Shown piece by piece: positions 1-5,699 of a DNA stretch of 5,699 nucleotides (positions are counted from its first letter, which is position 1; each line of letters begins with the position of its first letter). This stretch comes from Balneolales bacterium (GTDB lineage Bacteria; Bacteroidota; Rhodothermia; Balneolales; Natronogracilivirgulaceae). A program made the translations under genes and the position numbers. The notes beneath the pieces were generated by a model. That model searched no databases. It was given only the letters and a program-made list of their open reading frames with translations, and had not been told where the DNA came from. Where the stretch lies: NCBI GenBank assembly GCA_007135895.1, contig SLHZ01000118.1, forward strand, positions 1 to 5,699, written 5' to 3'.

Positions 1-967
1 GCTTGGTGGTCCGGATAGCGTCCATGGCCACATTTCCACCGCCAATAACCACAACCTTTTTCCCGATTTTTAGCGGTGTGTCATATTCGGGGAACTTGTA
101 GGCTTTCATCAGATTGACACGAGTGAGCAGCTCGCTGGCCGAGTAGACGCCAATGAGATTTTCACCGGGGATATTCATGAAGTTGGGGGAGCCGGCGCCG
201 GTTCCGATGTAGACGGCATCGTAATTCAGCTCGTCGAAGAGCTCGTCTATCGTCAGAGTTCGTCCGATGATGACATTGGTTCGAATTTTCACACCCAGAG
301 CCTTGACACGTTCGACCTCTTCATCGACGATTTTTTTGGGCAGGCGGAACTCCGGGATGCCGTACTTGAGTACCCCTCCGACTTCATGCAGGGCTTCATA
401 AATGGTCACGTTGTATCCGCGCTGCGCCAGTTCCGCCGCAACGGTGAGGCCGCCAGGACCGGAACCCACCACCGCCACATACTGATCCTTGGGCGTGTCG
501 ATGGGGGGAGGTGTAAATGTTCCCTTGCCGGCTTCGTAATCTGCAAGGAACCGCTCGAGTTTGCCAATGGCCACAGGTTCTCTTTTATTGCCGAGAATAC
601 AGCTGTTTTCACAGAGGTTTTCTTGCGGACAAACACGTCCGCAGATAGCCGGCAAGTAGTTGGATTCCCGTATTTTGCGTATTGCTCCCTCATAGTCTTT
701 CTCAAAGAGCAGTTGGATGAATGCCGGGATGTCGATGTTTACCGGACAATGCCTCATACAGGCCGGGTCTTTGCACTCAAGGCATCGCTCTACCTCTTTA
801 AGAGCCAGTTCTTCATTAAATCCAAGAGAAACCTCGTCAAAATTGCAGATTCGCTGACCGGGTTCCTGCAAGAGGGGATCATGCCGTGGGATTTTCATAC
901 GCTCGGATGGTTTGAGCGGCATGATACGCTTGCGTCTGGGTTGTCCGTTTTGAGATTTCTTATCCAT
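1..967 (-). CDS. nfnB: NfnB, large subunit of NADH-dependent reduced ferredoxin:NADP+ oxidoreductase (partial, C-terminus off the left edge)
   Basis: This is the large subunit of the cytoplasmic electron-bifurcating transhydrogenase NfnAB. In this family it carries two [4Fe-4S] clusters, an FAD and the NADP(H) site. Translating the minus strand from the ATG at 967 gives 322 codons before the window ends; the family is usually about 460-475 residues, so roughly the last 140 are missing. The N-terminal ferredoxin-like domain shows Cys62, Cys65, Cys70 and Cys74 (CLECKDPACMRHCPVNIDIP), then Cys109, Cys113, Cys119 and Cys123 with Glu116 in CPQENLCE, the likely non-cysteine cluster ligand. A Rossmann FAD motif GSGPGG lies at 168-173 and a second, NADP-type motif GGGNVAMD at 309-316. 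The start is supported by a purine-rich ribosome site and by the 8-base overlap with nfnA. Such proteins are often auto-annotated as glutamate synthase small subunit (GltD/GltA), which shares this fold. The adjacent NfnA makes Nfn the better call. Confidence 0.9.
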   Translation of the reverse strand, partial: MDKKSQNGQPRRKRIMPLKPSERMKIPRHDPLLQEPGQRICNFDEVSLGFNEELALKEVERCLECKDPACMRHCPVNIDIPAFIQLLFEKDYEGAIRKIRESNYLPAICGRVCPQENLCENSCILGNKREPVAIGKLERFLADYEAGKGTFTPPPIDTPKDQYVAVVGSGPGGLTVAAELAQRGYNVTIYEALHEVGGVLKYGIPEFRLPKKIVDEEVERVKALGVKIRTNVIIGRTLTIDELFDELNYDAVYIGTGAGSPNFMNIPGENLIGVYSASELLTRVNLMKAYKFPEYDTPLKIGKKVVVIGGGNVAMDAIRTTK

Positions 968-1814
968 GGGGCACCTCTCTGGCTTCATCAAGTTCACGGG
1001 CACAAGCATCCAGGGCTGTTTTTTCCAGGTCACGATACGTGTTATTGCGGGCGATGAGTTCATCAAAAGCAATCTGATGAGCATCGAATTCCGGCCCGTC
1101 CACACAGGCAAACTTCATTTCACCCCCGACGGTTACACGACATGCGCCGCACATGCCTGTACCGTCCATCATCAGCGGGTTAAGGCTCACATAGGTGCGA
1201 ATGCCATGGGGTCTGGTTACTTCGGCTACCGCACGCATCATGGGAAGGGGTCCGATAGCATAGACGGCCTGTGGACAATTATCTGATGTGATGATTTTGT
1301 TCAGACTGTCTGTTACAAATCCTTTCACGCCATAGGAGCCGTCATCCGTAGTTACAATAAGTTCGTCCGAGGTTTCGGCCATTTCTTTCTCAAGTATAAC
1401 CAGCTCTTTGCTACGGGCTCCTACGATGCTGGTTACCCTGTTGCCGGCCGATTTCAAGGCTCGCGCGATGGGATAGATAACGGCTGTACCCACACCACCG
1501 CCTATACAGACCGTTTTTCCGACATTCTCGATGGGAGTGGGCTCTCCCAGCGGTCCTGCTACGTCAATAAAGGAATCGTCTGTATTCAGGTTGTTGATGA
1601 GGTGTGTCGTTTTGCCAATGGCCTGTATGATGAGGGTAATTGTACCTTTGACCGGATCAGAGTCCACGATGGTCAGCGGTATGCGCTCACCGGTTTCGGT
1701 CGCACGGACGATCACGAAATTGCCGGCTTTGCGTTTTTTTGCAATCAACGGCGCTTGCACCACGAACCGGGTGATTTTCGGCGCCAATGTCTCTTTTTCA
1801 ATAATTACATACAC
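960..1814 (-). CDS. nfnA: NfnA, small subunit of NADH-dependent reduced ferredoxin:NADP+ oxidoreductase
   Basis: This 284-residue protein is the ferredoxin-NADP reductase-like small subunit of NfnAB; it holds FAD, an NAD(H) site and a [2Fe-2S] cluster. An FAD-binding RIPLT motif is at 44-48, within an N-terminal beta-barrel. A glycine-rich nucleotide-binding loop (GGGVGTA) is at 105-111. A C-terminal cluster motif DGTGMCGAC (217-225) is followed by Cys237; Asp217, Cys222, Cys225 and Cys237 fit the three-Cys/one-Asp coordination described for Nfn. Length matches the family. The start is a GTG at 1814; an in-frame stop lies about 13 codons upstream with no other start codon between, and the MYVIIEKETLAP beginning is family-like. 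The ribosome site is weak. The gene overlaps nfnB by 8 bases (960-967), so the two form an operon. The alternative is a sulfide dehydrogenase/dihydroorotate dehydrogenase electron-transfer subunit (SudB/PyrK-like), a closely related family; pairing with nfnB favours Nfn. Confidence 0.92.
   Translation of the reverse strand: MYVIIEKETLAPKITRFVVQAPLIAKKRKAGNFVIVRATETGERIPLTIVDSDPVKGTITLIIQAIGKTTHLINNLNTDDSFIDVAGPLGEPTPIENVGKTVCIGGGVGTAVIYPIARALKSAGNRVTSIVGARSKELVILEKEMAETSDELIVTTDDGSYGVKGFVTDSLNKIITSDNCPQAVYAIGPLPMMRAVAEVTRPHGIRTYVSLNPLMMDGTGMCGACRVTVGGEMKFACVDGPEFDAHQIAFDELIARNNTYRDLEKTALDACARELDEAREVPHG
974..980 (-). promoter_or_regulatory. Ribosome binding site of nfnB inside the nfnA 3' end
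   Basis: Read on the minus strand, AGAGAGG ends six bases before the nfnB ATG at 967. It lies within the final codons of nfnA, so nfnB translation is probably coupled to that of nfnA. The spacing and purine content decide the start of nfnB. Confidence 0.6.
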
Positions 1815-2066
1815 GGGAGGATACCTTGCCTGCTGTGGCCAGAATGATCATAATGCTGCATGATGGTAGTGCCGGCCGGGTGAGTAACCGATTCTTGTGA
1901 CCCATAAACAATAATTGCGCAATATAACCAACAGCTTATGGGTTTCAAAAAGCTAAGACGTTTAATAATATTCAACTATGGGGGAAAAACTCAAATCCAA
2001 TAGTTATATTTATTTATTATAGACATTGGTACGAAATTATTCAAGCGGAATATATTGAATTTAGAT
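1815..2066. other. Divergent intergenic region between nfnA and the serine hydrolase gene
   Basis: This 252-base gap separates two genes transcribed away from each other, so it must hold the promoters for both directions. The half next to nfnA is mixed in composition and includes a GC-rich palindromic patch near 1872-1879 (CCGGCCGG). From about 1900 it becomes strongly AT-rich, with runs such as 2006-2021. I cannot assign -35/-10 or Bacteroidota-type -33/-7 boxes with confidence. An inverted repeat and a 10-bp palindrome are listed separately. No ORF, tRNA or transposon trace is visible. Confidence 0.6.
1900..1943. promoter_or_regulatory. Inverted repeat enclosing a palindrome; candidate operator or stem-loop
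   Basis: ACCCATAA at 1900-1907 is repeated as its exact reverse complement TTATGGGT at 1936-1943, with 28 bases between. Inside lies the perfect 10-bp palindrome ATTGCGCAAT (1914-1923). The two symmetric elements are not concentric (centres at about 1921.5 and 1918.5). The position, about 85-125 bases from both gene starts, suits a transcription-factor site acting on one or both divergent promoters. No regulator family is recognised and no U-tract argues for a terminator. Function is inferred from symmetry and place only. Confidence 0.35.
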
Positions 2067-4010
2067 ATGAGTGATGGCCTGTTTCTCTGTTTCATTTCCC
2101 GGTTGTTCATTTATGTATTTATCATGTGTGGCCCGCATGCTGTATCGGCATTTTCGGAGTTTCAATCTGCTCCGGACAGTCGTCAAGTGTCATCAAATAA
2201 GGCTGATCTGCAGATGTCGTTTATTATGAGTGAGCATCCCGTGCCGGGTGCGCTGGCCACATGGGTATCAGATCAGAACGTAGTGTTTCATCAGGCTCTG
2301 GGATTGGCGGATCTTGAGAGTCTCAGGACCATTCAAAGTGATAAAACTCTGTTCCGCGTTGGTTCCATATCCAAGGTTTTTACGGCTATTGGTGCTTTGA
2401 GGCTGGTCGAACAGGGATTGCTGGACCTGGATACCGACATCCATTATTATCTTCAGGAGCGGTTGATTGACGACCTTTTCGACTTACCGGTGACCCTGCG
2501 TCATCTTCTTACGCATACCGCGGGTTTTGATGACCGGCATATCGGCAAATCGGTACGAAATCGTGAAGAGGTACCGTCCTTTAGTGAGGTAATGTCGTCG
2601 ATGCTGCCCGCCCGTTTTATTGATTCGGGCGAGATAGCCAGTTATTCCAACTTTGGAGTGGCGCTTGCCGGGTATCTCATTGAAGTGGCTTCGGGCCGTC
2701 CGTTTGCTGACTACATGTACGAAGAAGTTTTTGCTCCCCTGGGCATGGTCCGGACTACCTTTGATCCGGATGAATCTCTGGCAGGGGAAATGATGACCGG
2801 ATATTTCCACCGCTTTGGAATGGCTCAGCCGCTTACGCTGGACTATCTGCTTGATGCTCCGGCGGGTCAGATGGTCTCCACGGGGGCGGACATGATCATG
2901 TTTATGAAGGCGGTACTGTCGGGACACGGACTTGAAGAGGCCGGTGTTCTATCAAAGGAGATGACGGATGTGATGATGTCGCTGCAGTTTCGCCACCATC
3001 CCCGTCACGATAACGGATACGGATTCCTCTGGAATATCTCCGAGTATGGAGGCCACCGGTTCGTTGGCCATGATGGCGGATACATCGGAGTTGCTGCCCG
3101 GTTAATGTTCTTTCCAGAGCATGATGCCGGACTCTTTGTTGTAGCGAACAGCATGGATTTTGGATTCATTGCCAGAGTGACGGACCTGCTGATAGACAGT
3201 TACCTGGAGTCACCGGATTTCGAGGAGAGGCGGGCCCGTGACATGCCGTTGTCCCGGTACGAGGATGACCGCTCACTGAGTGACTTCACCGGCACCTGGA
3301 GGGATACGCGTTACAGTCGCGCCAGTATGACCAAAATGGCTGTTTTGGCAGGTTTAATGGGCAATGAGATGACAATGGCGGTGGAAGAGGACACCCTGCT
3401 GACTATGCCCATGCTGTATGGCGGAACACGCCGTCTTGTGCGGACCGAGCCCCTTCTTTTCGAATCGCTGGATGACGATTATTTTCTGGCCTTCAGAGAG
3501 GAGAGCGGATGTATCACCCATGTATTTACTTCGGGCAACACGGCGTTGGAGCGTATTGGGCCGCTGGAAAGCCGCATGCTGCATGTCGTGCTGCTTTTTA
3601 CGGCCTTTCTGCTGTTCGGGGTCATCACGTTTTTTTATCCTGTTGCGTTTTTCTTGCGCTGGTTGCAGGGGCTGAAACCCGTAGTCACAACCATCTCCTC
3701 AGGCGAGTGGGTGATCTCCGGACTGTATACGCTGGGTTTACTGGGGTCGGTTCTTGCTGTTTATCACAGCGGTGTCCATCAGGTGATTACGGGATTTGGC
3801 TATGGGGTTCCCCGCGTTTTTTACATAACCTTTGCACTTCCCTGGATTGCCTTGATCTACACACTGCTGCATCTGATTCAACTGATCATCGGGTACAGGT
3901 CGGGCAGTCTGGGCCGCTTCCGGACAACCGGCTCGGCGCTTATTGTTCTTTTTTCAATGGTCACTTTTCTGAGTCTTTTTTACTGGAATCTGGTGGGGTG
4001 GCGGTTCTGA
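2067..4010 (+). CDS. Exported serine hydrolase, class C beta-lactamase/peptidase S12 fold, with C-terminal four-helix membrane domain
   Basis: This 647-residue protein belongs to the beta-lactamase-related serine hydrolases (penicillin-binding protein, D-aminopeptidase and esterase relatives); its substrate cannot be read from sequence. A hydrophobic N-terminus ending in AVSA (to about residue 28) looks like a cleavable signal peptide. The three S12 active-site elements are all present: SISK at 100-103 (nucleophile Ser100, Lys103), YSN at 193-195 and HDG at 335-337, plus LLTHTAG near 147-153. After the catalytic domain, about residues 400-495 look like the beta-rich tail (FTGTWRD... ALERI) often found in these hydrolases. 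Four hydrophobic helices follow at about 503-528, 546-568, 583-608 and 622-643. The catalytic part should therefore sit outside the cytoplasmic membrane, anchored by the tail. I chose the ATG at 2067; an in-frame TTG at 2055 would add four residues, and neither has a good ribosome site. A true antibiotic-degrading beta-lactamase is unlikely given the size and tail. Confidence 0.85.
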   Translation: MSDGLFLCFISRLFIYVFIMCGPHAVSAFSEFQSAPDSRQVSSNKADLQMSFIMSEHPVPGALATWVSDQNVVFHQALGLADLESLRTIQSDKTLFRVGSISKVFTAIGALRLVEQGLLDLDTDIHYYLQERLIDDLFDLPVTLRHLLTHTAGFDDRHIGKSVRNREEVPSFSEVMSSMLPARFIDSGEIASYSNFGVALAGYLIEVASGRPFADYMYEEVFAPLGMVRTTFDPDESLAGEMMTGYFHRFGMAQPLTLDYLLDAPAGQMVSTGADMIMFMKAVLSGHGLEEAGVLSKEMTDVMMSLQFRHHPRHDNGYGFLWNISEYGGHRFVGHDGGYIGVAARLMFFPEHDAGLFVVANSMDFGFIARVTDLLIDSYLESPDFEERRARDMPLSRYEDDRSLSDFTGTWRDTRYSRASMTKMAVLAGLMGNEMTMAVEEDTLLTMPMLYGGTRRLVRTEPLLFESLDDDYFLAFREESGCITHVFTSGNTALERIGPLESRMLHVVLLFTAFLLFGVITFFYPVAFFLRWLQGLKPVVTTISSGEWVISGLYTLGLLGSVLAVYHSGVHQVITGFGYGVPRVFYITFALPWIALIYTLLHLIQLIIGYRSGSLGRFRTTGSALIVLFSMVTFLSLFYWNLVGWRF

Positions 4011-4036
4011 CCGCAAGCAGGCCGCTATTTGGAAGA

Positions 4037-4048
4037 ATATCCGGATAT
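4037..4048. repeat. Perfect 12-bp palindrome in the gap before the glutaminase gene
   Basis: ATATCCGGATAT is exactly self-complementary and lies 27 bases after the hydrolase stop codon and about 105 bases before the glutaminase start. It has no loop and no T-tract, so it is not a standard intrinsic terminator. A dimeric regulator site for the glutaminase promoter is possible, but no family is recognised. It could also be a diverged extra unit of the adjacent 17-bp repeat, since 4040-4056 matches that unit at about 10 of 17 positions. Confidence 0.35.
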
Positions 4049-4056
4049 CACTGGTG

Positions 4057-4134
4057 TTCGGAGACCCTTGCAGATCGAAGATCCTTGCGGTTCGGAGACC
4101 CTTGCAGATCGAAGACCCTTGCCGTTCAGAGTCT
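4057..4134. repeat. 17-bp tandem repeat, about 4.5 units, upstream of the glutaminase gene
   Basis: Four consecutive 17-base units are visible: 4057-4073 (TTCGGAGACCCTTGCAG), 4074-4090, 4091-4107 and 4108-4124, followed by a decayed 10-base partial unit at 4125-4134. Units 1 and 3 are identical. Units 2 and 4 differ from each other at two positions and from units 1 and 3 at several, so the array also reads as two 34-base copies (4056-4089 and 4090-4123) matching at 32 of 34 bases. This suggests duplication of a two-unit block. The period is not a multiple of three, so it is not coding. The array ends 19 bases before the glutaminase start, so it occupies the 5' leader or promoter. It could be a slippage-prone array or a set of repeated binding sites; nothing decides between these. 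Confidence 0.85.
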
Positions 4135-4153
4135 ATTTAATGAACTTATTCTG

Positions 4154-5068
4154 ATGAACTATCAAACCATATTTGATACACTTGCCTCTGAGATGGCGGA
4201 TGTGGAAGACCGGGGCCATGTAGCCACCTACATTGAAGCTCTGAGCCATGTTCCGCCGGATCGTTTCGGTGCCTGTCTGATCGACCATCAGGAGGCGGAA
4301 TATCACCTTGGGGACAGCAATGAGTCTTTTTCCATTCAGAGCATTGCCAAAGTCTTATCTCTGACTCTAGCCTATCGCACGGCCGGTGAGTCCCTTTGGA
4401 GGCGTGTGGGGGTAGAGCCATCGGGTAATCCGTTCAACTCACTGGTGCAACTTGAATACGATGGTGGTATACCCCGAAATCCTTTCATTAATGCCGGGGC
4501 TCTTGTAATCTGTGACTATCTGATTACCGAGATGCCGGGGGTTCTGGATGTCATTCTTGATTTGGCCCGCCGGCTCTCCGGCAACGAACAACTGGTCTAT
4601 TCACAGGAGATCGCCGAATCAGAGAGAGTGAGTGGTTTTCGCAATGCGGCATTGGTGAATCTTATGAAGGCTTTTGGCAACATCCACAATGACGTGGAGG
4701 CGGTGCTTGATTTTTATTTCAAGTTGTGTTCCATCAAGATGACTTGTCGTGATCTGGCGCGAACTTTTTTGTACCTCATGAACAACGGTCTTCAACCCGG
4801 ACTCAACGAGAGGATTGTCACGAAAAGTCAGTCCAAGCGGATCAATGCGGTGATGCAGACCTGTGGATTTTATGATGAGGCCGGTGAATTTACGTTCCGG
4901 GTTGGGCTTCCGGGCAAGAGCGGGGTGGGAGGTGGTATTCTGGCAGTGCATCCGCAGCATTACGGCATTGCCGTATGGAGTCCGCGTCTCAATGCCAAAG
5001 GGAATTCCTACAAGGGAATGCTTTTTCTGGAAGCGTTTACGACCCGGACGGGCCTGTCTGTTTTTTGA
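4154..5068 (+). CDS. glsA: Glutaminase (serine-dependent beta-lactamase-fold type)
   Basis: This 304-residue cytoplasmic enzyme hydrolyses L-glutamine to L-glutamate and ammonia. It matches the bacterial GlsA/GlsB family (E. coli YbaS and YneH, about 310 residues) in length and motifs. The catalytic signature is FSIQSIAKVLSL with Ser63 and Lys66. The PFINAGA segment places Asn113; Glu157, Asn164, Tyr188, Tyr240 and Val258 follow. From memory, the substrate-binding residues of E. coli YbaS are Ser66, Asn117, Glu161, Asn168, Tyr192, Tyr244 and Val262, and here there is a constant four-residue offset throughout, which supports an intact active site. GLPGKSGVGGGI is at 251-262. The reading frame is open far upstream (back to 3509), but that is a shadow of the hydrolase gene. 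The ATG at 4154 gives the family-like N-terminus, although no ribosome site is evident. The start lies 143 bases after the hydrolase stop, with a tandem repeat in the leader. No C-terminal STAS or ankyrin extension is present. Confidence 0.95.
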   Translation: MNYQTIFDTLASEMADVEDRGHVATYIEALSHVPPDRFGACLIDHQEAEYHLGDSNESFSIQSIAKVLSLTLAYRTAGESLWRRVGVEPSGNPFNSLVQLEYDGGIPRNPFINAGALVICDYLITEMPGVLDVILDLARRLSGNEQLVYSQEIAESERVSGFRNAALVNLMKAFGNIHNDVEAVLDFYFKLCSIKMTCRDLARTFLYLMNNGLQPGLNERIVTKSQSKRINAVMQTCGFYDEAGEFTFRVGLPGKSGVGGGILAVHPQHYGIAVWSPRLNAKGNSYKGMLFLEAFTTRTGLSVF

Positions 5069-5123
5069 TGAGTGAGGATGAACGGACAGCTTACTATGGA
5101 TTCTTGTAACAATATGAAATTAA

Positions 5124-5128
5124 AAGGA
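5124..5128 (+). promoter_or_regulatory. Ribosome binding site of the tryptophanase gene
   Basis: AAGGA ends four bases before the ATG at 5133. It is a reasonable Shine-Dalgarno match at slightly short spacing and supports that start. The rest of the 64-base gap after glutaminase (5069-5132) contains no hairpin with a T-tract, so read-through from the glutaminase gene is possible. There is also no visible tnaC-like leader peptide with a tryptophan codon. Confidence 0.6.
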
Positions 5129-5132
5129 ATAA

Positions 5133-5699
5133 ATGGATAATCTAAGAGAATACAAAACAACAACAATAATCGAACCTTTCCGAATCCGGTCGGTAGAACC
5201 GATTTCTTTCACCACGATGGAGCAAAGGAGGCAACTGCTCCATGATGCCGGATACAATCCGTTTCTTTTGAAGGCACGCGATGTGGTGATTGATCTTCTG
5301 ACAGACAGCGGCACGGGTGCCATGTCATCCCGTCAGTGGGCGGGAATGATGGCGAGCGACGAGTCTTATGCCGGTTCGTCGTCTTTTGACAAGTTTGAAG
5401 CAGCCGTGCAGGATATTACCGGTTTTCGTCATGTTGTTCCCACCCACCAGGGCCGGGCTGCCGAGAATATCTTGTTTACAACCGTAGCAAGGCCGGGGCA
5501 TGTGATACCGAACAACACCCATTTTGATACGACACGGGCGCATGTGGAGAACAATGGTGCCGAAGCCCGCGACCTGGTTATTCCGGAGGGGCGGCAACCG
5601 CAGGCCGTTCATCCGTTCAAGGGTAACATGGATATTGACGGACTGGTCCGGACGATAGAAGAGGCCGGGCCGGAGAGCATCCCCGTGATCATGCTGACC
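5133..5699 (+). CDS. tnaA: Tryptophanase (tryptophan indole-lyase), N-terminal part, runs off the right edge
   Basis: This PLP-dependent beta-eliminating lyase cleaves L-tryptophan to indole, pyruvate and ammonia in the cytoplasm. The first 189 codons are present, of about 460 expected. Family motifs run in order: EPFRIRSVEP (14-23), NPFLL (42-46), DLLTDSGTGAM (54-64), DESYAGS (76-82), and PTHQGRAAE (103-111), the region that contacts the cofactor phosphate. HFDTTRAH is at 130-137 and FKGNMDI lies near the end. Asp132 is the position that separates tryptophanases (Asp) from tyrosine phenol-lyases (Thr), so tryptophanase is favoured, although the length between QGR and FDTT and the QWAGMM segment are phenol-lyase-like. 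The PLP lysine lies beyond the window. A clear ribosome site supports the start. The gene follows the glutaminase gene by 64 bases on the same strand; both products release ammonia from amino acids. A neighbouring tryptophan permease could lie downstream but is not visible. Confidence 0.9.
   Translation, partial: MDNLREYKTTTIIEPFRIRSVEPISFTTMEQRRQLLHDAGYNPFLLKARDVVIDLLTDSGTGAMSSRQWAGMMASDESYAGSSSFDKFEAAVQDITGFRHVVPTHQGRAAENILFTTVARPGHVIPNNTHFDTTRAHVENNGAEARDLVIPEGRQPQAVHPFKGNMDIDGLVRTIEEAGPESIPVIMLT

Noticed and set aside
1..967. Glutamate synthase small subunit (gltD)
   Set aside because: The fold and motifs are shared, but no glutamate synthase large subunit is adjacent. The overlap with nfnA and the CPQE ligand motif fit Nfn better.
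386..1057. Plus-strand 223-codon open frame opposite nfnB and nfnA
   Set aside because: It is antisense to two well-supported genes, and its translation has no recognisable domain or conserved motif.
1974..2005. Hairpin AACTAT / ATAGTT upstream of the hydrolase gene
   Set aside because: The arms are only six AT-rich pairs with a 20-base loop, expected by chance in such AT-rich DNA.
2067..4010. Beta-lactam resistance gene (AmpC)
   Set aside because: Only the shared S12 active-site motifs fit. The protein is much longer than AmpC, has a membrane tail, and has no ampR-like neighbour.
4011..4056. Intrinsic terminator after the hydrolase gene
   Set aside because: The palindrome ATATCCGGATAT is short, has no loop and is not followed by a T-tract.
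4057..4134. CRISPR array
   Set aside because: The 17-base units are directly adjacent with no unique spacers, and no cas gene is present.
3509..4153. Long in-frame open extension upstream of the glutaminase, giving a 519-residue fusion reading
   Set aside because: Up to 4010 it is an alternate frame of the hydrolase gene, and beyond that it crosses the tandem repeat. The translated extension resembles no protein domain, while the ATG at 4154 gives the normal family length and N-terminus.
5325..5612. Minus-strand 95-codon open frame opposite tnaA
   Set aside because: It is a shadow of the tryptophanase coding sequence with no protein-like motif.

Overview
The window looks like an ordinary metabolic stretch of a bacterial chromosome with roughly balanced base composition and AT-rich gaps. 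I see no mobile element, CRISPR array, RNA gene or defence island. Two divergent blocks face away from an AT-rich gap at about 1815-2066. The tryptophanase is of the type I associate with Bacteroidota and relatives (a QGRAAE motif and a short central loop). A member of the Bacteroidota/Balneolota/Rhodothermota assemblage with a fermentative or amino-acid-using lifestyle is therefore plausible, but this is a low-confidence inference from protein character only.

Left block (minus strand, 1-1814): a two-gene operon for NfnAB, the NADH-dependent reduced ferredoxin:NADP+ oxidoreductase. The small subunit gene nfnA (960-1814) is complete. The large subunit gene nfnB (967 down to 1) begins inside the last codons of nfnA with an 8-base overlap and runs off the left edge after 322 codons. 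The iron-sulfur and nucleotide-binding motifs expected in the visible parts are present, including the non-cysteine ligand candidates Asp217 in NfnA and Glu116 in NfnB. The complex would couple NADH and reduced ferredoxin oxidation to NADPH formation, or run in reverse.

Right block (plus strand, 2067-5699): first, an exported serine hydrolase of the class C beta-lactamase/peptidase S12 fold with a C-terminal four-helix membrane domain (2067-4010). Next is a 143-base gap holding a perfect 12-bp palindrome and a 17-bp tandem repeat of about 4.5 units. Then come a complete glutaminase (4154-5068) and the first 189 codons of a tryptophanase (5133 to the right edge). Glutaminase and tryptophanase both release ammonia from amino acids. 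They lie 64 bases apart on the same strand and may be co-transcribed. The hydrolase's link to them is only positional.

The most unusual items are the 17-bp tandem repeat just upstream of the glutaminase start, the four-helix tail on the serine hydrolase, and the palindromes in the two intergenic gaps. I found no convincing undescribed system.
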